64,000 nucleotides of DNA, taken from NCBI GenBank assembly GCA_021186555.1, contig JAJKFL010000010.1, forward strand, positions 186,001 to 250,000. The letters run 5' to 3'. Positions 58,661 to 64,000 of the stretch are shown here, in pieces. This DNA comes from Reticulitermes speratus. Lineage: Eukaryota; Arthropoda; Insecta; Blattodea; Rhinotermitidae. Within the stretch, counting starts at the first letter, position 1; every line of letters starts with the position of its first letter. A model generated the notes under the pieces. The model was not told the DNA's origin and searched no databases. It saw only the letters and a program-made list of their open reading frames with translations. The translations under genes and the position numbers were made by a program.

Positions 58661-58999
58661 GTTATTAACTTCGGCTTGATCTGTTAACAAAGTACCGTGG
58701 GTCGCGACTGAGCCGTGTTCACATCTAACGTCATCATTAAATACGGCAATACGTGGAAGGAAACGTACACAGCATGTATGTCACGCCACTGTCCGGCCGA
58801 ACTGTTGGAATTTCTTGGAATTCTACTAGCCATCAGAGCGCAAAAGAACGCATCGTCTAGCACCAATATTCACCACGTACCCATTTCTTCTACAGCTTTC
58901 ACCGATCGGGCTTGCTGGCTTGTTACTTGACAGAAACACATTTAACATGCTTAATCCTGCAGCCTATACATTTTGTATCTGCTTGTGCAGGCTCGACTT

Positions 59000-59245
59000 C
59001 CTTTCTCACTCTCAGAAGGATGTTTGGGCCTAAGAAGGTCGAAATAACAGGGGGCTGGACGAAACTGCATAATGAGGAGCTTCATGATTTGTGCTGCTCG
59101 CCAAATATTGTTAGGGTGATCATATGGAGGAGTGTTAGATGGGAGGGGCATGTGGCATGCATGGAGCAGAAAGGATACAGGGTTTTGTTAGGGAAACCTG
59201 AAAGACAGCGACCGCTTGGAAGATCTAGCGGTGGATGAGATAGAA
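59000..59245 (+). mobile_element. non-LTR retrotransposon, C-terminal RT fragment
   Basis: RRMFGPKKVEITGGWTKLHN then EELHDLCCSPNIVRVI, WEGHVACMEQKGYRVLLGKP, RQRPLGRSSGG and a stop. It lies upstream, in the LINE protein, of the region at 47715-48045. Confidence 0.78.
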
Positions 59246-59639
59246 TACAGCCGACTGTTCGATAGTTGCCGAGGGGTCGTTCTGTGTTAATTCATCGTCC
59301 AGAGCCAAAAGCTTATCACTCGAGTCGAAAATATGCGCGAATTTTTGCCTTCAGACCCACCATACGTCTTCAGCTGCTACGAAACCACACGCTGCTCTAA
59401 GGACACTCAGCGGTCAGCCTGAATGCTACGTCACTGTTCACTAACGCCCACCAGATCGTTTTGCAGTCGGTTGCTCCAGACACGTCATGGCACGGGGTTT
59501 CCCGCTTCAGACGCCCATTTTGTACACACGCCGTCAACACCTCGACACATCTGGGAACATCTATGCACTAGCTGGAGAAACAGCGTCTGGAGCGGGTTAC
59601 ATTGCTGGCAGACACCACGACTTTTCTCACCGCATCTAC

Positions 59640-59768
59640 CGGGTCCAAGAAAAATCCGTGTCCAGTGCCACTTTGTCCACCACAAATCCCACGTGGACTG
59701 ACCCAGGATCGAACCCGGGCATCCGCGGTGAGTGGCCGGCGACTAACCGCCTGAGCCATGGCACGGCC
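59640..59768 (-). mobile_element. tRNA-derived SINE (family D), 3'-truncated
   Basis: 'tgtccagtgccactttgtccacc', box B GGATCGAACCCGGGC, head 'gactaaccgcctgagccatggcacggcc'. Confidence 0.85.
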
Positions 59769-60235
59769 TTTGCGGTAATATAAATGGCTATAAGCACAGT
59801 AACCTTCGTTACAGACTGTTAAACACCGCTTTTCAATTGCAAGGGTTGATTGTTATTGGCTTGCTGCATATGTACAAAGGCTGTTCACACAGCAAACTTA
59901 AAGCACAAGCTACGTCGATCGCTGGTGCATCTCCAGCGTCTGCCATATTCGGAACCAGCCTGCCAACAGAGACGCTGGGGGGGGGGGGGCCTTGAACCAC
60001 TGCCACACGTTTGCCCTTGATGTCCCTCGAATTGCGCGACTCATTGTGTGCAACGTGACTGAAGACGTGACATGGCGCGCTTGCGCAATGTGACGTAAAA
60101 CTTAATTACACGAAGTTCGTGTTACCAACACTGCAGTGATAAGAACTGTGCAACGTGAGGCGCCATGCACGATACATCTAGCGAGGTGCAAGTGATTTCC
60201 CACACGGGTACCATTCAATACATGCAGCCCTACTA

Positions 60236-60425
60236 TATGTACCGCCATGTTTAACATTCACAAATTCTACGTTCTGCCCACACAGTGTATTTATGTGTTT
60301 TGTGTGGATCTCAGAACAAACAGCGATTATTTCACTGTACAGCATTAACTGACTGGTTTGTATAACTGAGACGGAGTGTGTTTACTGCGCGGTACGGACT
60401 GAGTCTTTACATATAAACCAGGTTA
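60236..60425 (-). repeat. 114-bp family, copy 5 (single unit)
   Basis: 'ccgccatgtttaacattcacaaattctacg', one unit, and the end 'gactgagtctttacatataaacc'. Compare 37526-37732. Confidence 0.78.
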
Positions 60426-61233
60426 CTGGCCCACATCACGAACCGCCCACAGCGTTCCGCTCTCCGAGCGTCTGTCCACATTTCTACGGCCACTAACAAG
60501 CAAACAAGCTCGTTAAAGTTCAGGTTAAAGTAACAATTACCGGTCACAACAGAGAACGGAGGAAGTTCAGGCAATCCTCCTGTCCAAATTAAGTAATGAC
60601 GGTATGCAACTGCGCGTGTTTTGAAACAGGTCCTATGAATACCGTGACTATTCGAAACACACGAAGTGCATACCTATGCTGTCTTGTGCGTCATGCCAGT
60701 TACAGCAAACTTGCCTAGTGCACGTTTTGAACACAGCTACGACCCTCGACCAATCAGCAACCACACATTTGGAAACACCGACGGTATTACAACGTACCAT
60801 TACAAAATTAAGGCTTTTATATGCGTTCAACTATATAAATGTGTCTGTTACGATAAAACTAAATTTAGGAGCGAAAACATTGAACAGCGCTGAAGTTCTT
60901 CATTTTAATGTATCAAGATGCGGTAACTGTACGTACATTAATGGTTACTGCGTCTTGACCTTCGGACATTATTTGCATATTGTCACACATATCTGATTAT
61001 TACTTAAAACCTAACATTTTACCAGTGTTTAATTTCACTACAAGTTTTAAGTATAAATTTTATACTATTAGTACACAGGCCGTTCAAATTTAAACGAGAT
61101 TTTAGTTCCCTTTTGAACACAAATCAACTTGCATGAACGTTTCACATTATTATCACCGTGCATTTTGTTAAATCAATAATAAGACCGACGAATGCACTAT
61201 ATTGACCAATTTTATTCTGGCCTATTTCCCCTC

Positions 61234-61277
61234 ACCCTACACGTGTTTCGGAACTTTAAAGTTCCATCTTCAGGGGC
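61234..61277 (-). repeat. CTGAAGATGG...CCGAAAC hairpin module inside the mariner
   Basis: Minus strand: GCCCCTGAAGATGGAACTTT then AAAGTTCCGAAACACGTGTA. The stem GGAACTTT/AAAGTTCC is perfect and differs from the stem at 54434-54474. Confidence 0.6.
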
Positions 61278-61582
61278 TTGTCTTCTGCTACTTATTATTC
61301 ACACATTAAAAAACAGATTCACAATATGTACAATAGTCTGCTGACAGTCATAAAACCACTTGTAAAAATATTCGGAACACTTTAAAATAGTACGATGTGT
61401 ACAGTTATCAGTTAGAAATGTTAAAACTCTCGTAGAAGTATAAAAAACTGTTTGTTATAAGAACGTTGTAATCTGTCCGTGGCGTTGGCTGTTTGTTATT
61501 ATTTTACGTAACTACTGGCATAGTTTCTATAACTCCATGTTCGTTTCTTGTATGTTGTGGTGCGTCTGTCCTGTCCTTTCAG

Positions 61583-61613
61583 GGTGTAGTGTGTAGTGTG
61601 ACACACTACACAC
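61583..61613. repeat. 31-bp perfect palindrome
   Basis: GTAGTGTGTAGTGTG, one base, then CACACTACACACTAC: 15-bp arms with no mismatch. Confidence 0.8.
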
Positions 61614-62699
61614 TACGGCTCCTGTCACCGGAGCACAGGGAAAGACGTTTAGTGGCCGTTACTCAACTTTGCAACGATACGAGAGAGAAGGAGCCGAATT
61701 TTTGGACTCAATTGTGACCTGTGATGAGACCTGGGTCCACTACCTCACTCCTGAATCAAAAAGAGCAAGCAAGCAGAGCAAACACACTCATTCTCCACCC
61801 CCAAAAGAGCGAAAGCAATTTTTTCAGCGGGGAAGATCATGGCTACTGTGTTCTGGGATTCCAAGGGTATTATTCACCAGGACTTTCTCACTGGTCAAAA
61901 ATCCATCAATGCGCAGTATTATTCAACTCTCCTGAATGAAAATGTGAAGCCGGCAATTCGCTCAAAGCGAAGAAAAAGGCAGGGTTCAGTTTTATTCCTC
62001 CAAGGCAACGCCCGTCCTCACACTGCGGCTTTAACGATGGCAACTCTACTGAAACTGAAGTGGGATGTCCTGCCTCATCCACCGTACAGTCCAGACTTAG
62101 CTCCATCTGATTATCATTTGTTTGGACCAATGAAAGTGATCTAAGGAGGCAAGAGATTCCGGAATAATGATGAGGTAATTGCAGTTGTGCAAAGTTGGAT
62201 ACACGAGCAACAGAAAACCTTCTTTGAAACTGGAATTAAGAAGCTTCAGAACGTTGACACAAGTGTACGGCAGTCAACAGGGATTACATTGAAAAGTAGT
62301 GTGTAAGACTTTTCCACTTTGTTGTGAATAAATATTTTAGAAGCGAAATCTCGTTTAAATTTGAACGTCCATATTTCATCAAATGTATTAATTCCGTAAT
62401 TATTACACTGTAAAACCTTTGGTACGTCCATATTTGTGGTTGTTGGTCTCGTGAATATGATCATTCCTGTCGAAACATGCAGGAAGAAAGTTTATTGTAA
62501 ATAAATATGAAACGTTAAAGTCCTGAAAATGGATACAATTCTTGTGTCTGCGTTTCAGCGTGTATATATAGCTGTTCATTAAATGGACAAACAACTCGGA
62601 TTCTGTTAAACAAGTATAACATGAAGTGTGCATTCGTCGAAATGTTAGTTAACTTTCAAGTCACATTAAAGAAAATCTCAGCCCGATCAACTGTAGAGG

Positions 62700-63178
62700 T
62701 TACTATAAACATATAAGATGTGAATGTGACTGTGACCGTAAATGTGACTGTGAATGTGACTGGACGTCTGAACGTGACTGTGAACGTGACCGTGAATGTG
62801 GCTGTGAACGTCACTGTGAGTGTGACTGGACGTAACTGAGTGACTGAACTGACTGTGACCGTGAATGTGACTGAACGTGGCCGTGGGTGTGACTGTGATC
62901 GTGAATGTGACTGTGAACGTCACTGTGAATGTGACTGGACGTGAATGAGCGACTGAACGTGACTGTGACTATGACCGTGACTAAATGTGACCATGGACGT
63001 GACTGTGATCATGAATGTGACTGGACGCGAATGAGTGACTGAACGTGACTGTGACCGTGAATGTGACCGTGGGCGTGACTGTGACCGTGAATGTGACTGG
63101 ATGTGACCGTGGGTGTGACTGTGATCGTGAATGTGACTGGAGGTGACTGAGTGAGTGAACGTGACTGTGAATGTTGAG
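62700..63178 (+). repeat. GTGACN/GTGAAC hexamer minisatellite
   Basis: About 480 bp of imperfect six-base steps (GTGACT, GTGAAT, GTGACC, GTGGGC) interrupted by 'ggacgtgaatgagcgactgaac' blocks. The latter recur at a spacing of roughly 70-100 bp, giving a loose higher-order period. Confidence 0.85.
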
Positions 63179-64000
63179 TCGAAATAAGTAGCCAGCGGAC
63201 TATCTCAGCATGTGCCATCAAGAGTTGAGTAAAACCCCGGTAAGACAGCGGAATATCCGACACAAATACGCATGTCCAGGAGTAACGTTAAACCAGCCTG
63301 TGTTGTTACTTCGTACCGCATATTGTGTCTTTGACTGGTGAACACTCGTGGCTGCACCGTTGTTCTTTTATGCGGTGACGTGGCGAGCCACCGTATTGTT
63401 CTGTATGAAGATGTAGAGGGCAGCCTTGCGATTTATTTGTTACCATCTGTCACCGTCATAACGGGTATACACGGCAGAGTATTGACTCCTAGAATTCTAC
63501 TGTCCATCATCGGATCTTTGACTGGGCAGCAGAATAATCATCCTGTAACTGGAACTGTTATTTTTATTTACAAGGAACAAATTTTACATTCGAAAATCCC
63601 CCCCCCCTCCCGGAACATTAGAGTTTCCGTTATATATTCGCAGGGAACATCTACCCCAACTTATTCAATGCTAAAAATGCTGATGGGTCGAAATCCTCCA
63701 CAAGTACTGACAGCTGAATGGAGGTAAAACTCCACACGTCTACAGTTGCAGTTGTTTTGCGGACGCAAACCGAACGTGGCGGGCAACAGACTGCCATAAC
63801 ACAGACTGCAAATGGTGCACAGACGTCACCAAGGTGACACAGTTTCACAGAACACAGCTAGCTGTCATTCCATTTACTCCCACAAGCAAAGTACGGCCTT
63901 CCTTGCGTCGATTTTCACGAAACTCACAAATGTTAAACAGCTATGTGCAGATCTCTTACACGGAATTTCACCAAAATCGGACAATAAACGTCCCAGAAGA

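Larger units (their letters stand above)
61079..62373 (+). mobile_element. mariner element, inactive, with a secondary insertion
   Basis: Ends GGCCGTTCAAATTTAAACGA (left) and, from the right, GGACGTTCAAATTTAAACGA. Transposase pieces: EFLDSIVTCDETWVHYLTPE near 61687-61770, a frameshift, then MATVFWDSKGIIHQDFLTGQ (61839) through LPHPPYSPDLAPSDYHLFG, a stop at 62142-62144, and a readable C terminus to 62306. The first and third catalytic Asp are present (CDETW, APSD). The second, normally in an HDNARPH-type motif, reads LFLQGNARPH, so the Asp is replaced by Gly. The N-terminal part is missing, displaced by unrelated sequence at about 61110-61640. Confidence 0.85.
52903..64000. other. intergenic or upstream remainder
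   Basis: Outside the listed elements (52903-53390, 53580-54430, 55150-56205, 57715-58356, 58674-58999, 59250-59640, 59770-60235, 60430-61078, 62375-62700, 63180-64000) I see only short ORFs without motifs. There is an AGAC repeat at 55471-55488, G-runs at 56039-56055 and 59977-59987, and a C-run near 63600. An ATTTTCACGAAACTCAC phrase at 63910 also occurs near 20245 and 20503. Confidence 0.5.

Noticed and set aside
63338..63727. 129-residue plus ORF near the right edge
   Set aside because: No family motif and it reads through a C homopolymer; likely chance.

Overview
The window is eukaryotic, most likely from an insect with a large, repeat-rich genome. Coding sequence comes in short exons with consensus GT/AG borders, separated by introns of up to 27 kb. 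The introns are packed with tRNA-headed SINEs, non-LTR retrotransposon ends, Tc1/mariner, pogo, hAT, PIF/Harbinger and Mutator-type remnants, and minisatellites. The style of the LINE and SINE remains suggests a cockroach or termite (Blattodea), but that is an inference. No prokaryotic gene layout, rRNA or stand-alone tRNA gene was seen.

One host gene could be reconstructed. It lies on the minus strand and covers about 1,300-49,000. Five coding exons (48951-48171, 45210-45074, 32992-32514, 5235-5004, 1522-1322) join with matching phases (1, 0, 2, 0) into 610 codons with no stop, and continue past the left edge. The fourth exon carries PHREMAVDVPDSFIA and the fifth ends EQLDSIRKFQ. These match the conserved ECR1 (Par-6-binding) and ECR2 regions at the N terminus of the Crumbs-complex scaffold Stardust (PALS1/MPP5). 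The window therefore holds the 5' half of stardust; the L27, PDZ, SH3 and guanylate-kinase exons would lie beyond position 1.

Region by region. 1-5,235: the last two exons in view, with few repeats. 5,236-32,513: a 27-kb intron with a pogo fragment, two 92-bp satellite arrays (the first split by a mariner-type element), a 114-bp tandem family hit by hAT and LINE insertions, two LINE 3' ends, several SINEs and two inverted PIF/Harbinger elements. 32,993-45,073: a hAT MITE, a 1.1-kb foldback (Mutator-like) element, two SINEs with target-site duplications, the largest 92-bp array and a hairpin insertion. 45,211-48,170: a 33-bp minisatellite and a LINE end. 48,952-64,000, upstream of the start codon: a 33-bp minisatellite with a 495-bp higher-order repeat, a mariner-type element carrying a 27-bp array, a SINE split by an ORF1-only retrotransposon, a perfect SINE, a dead mariner and a GTGACN-type minisatellite.

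The most interesting material is the repeat biology: satellite arrays grown from a SINE 3' module, an ORF1-only LINE nested in a SINE, a foldback element built from two kinds of tandem repeat, and a recurring hairpin module (CTGAAGATGG...CCGAAAC) whose stem sequence changes while its pairing is kept. The longest ORFs in the window are products of minisatellites whose unit length is a multiple of three, not genes.
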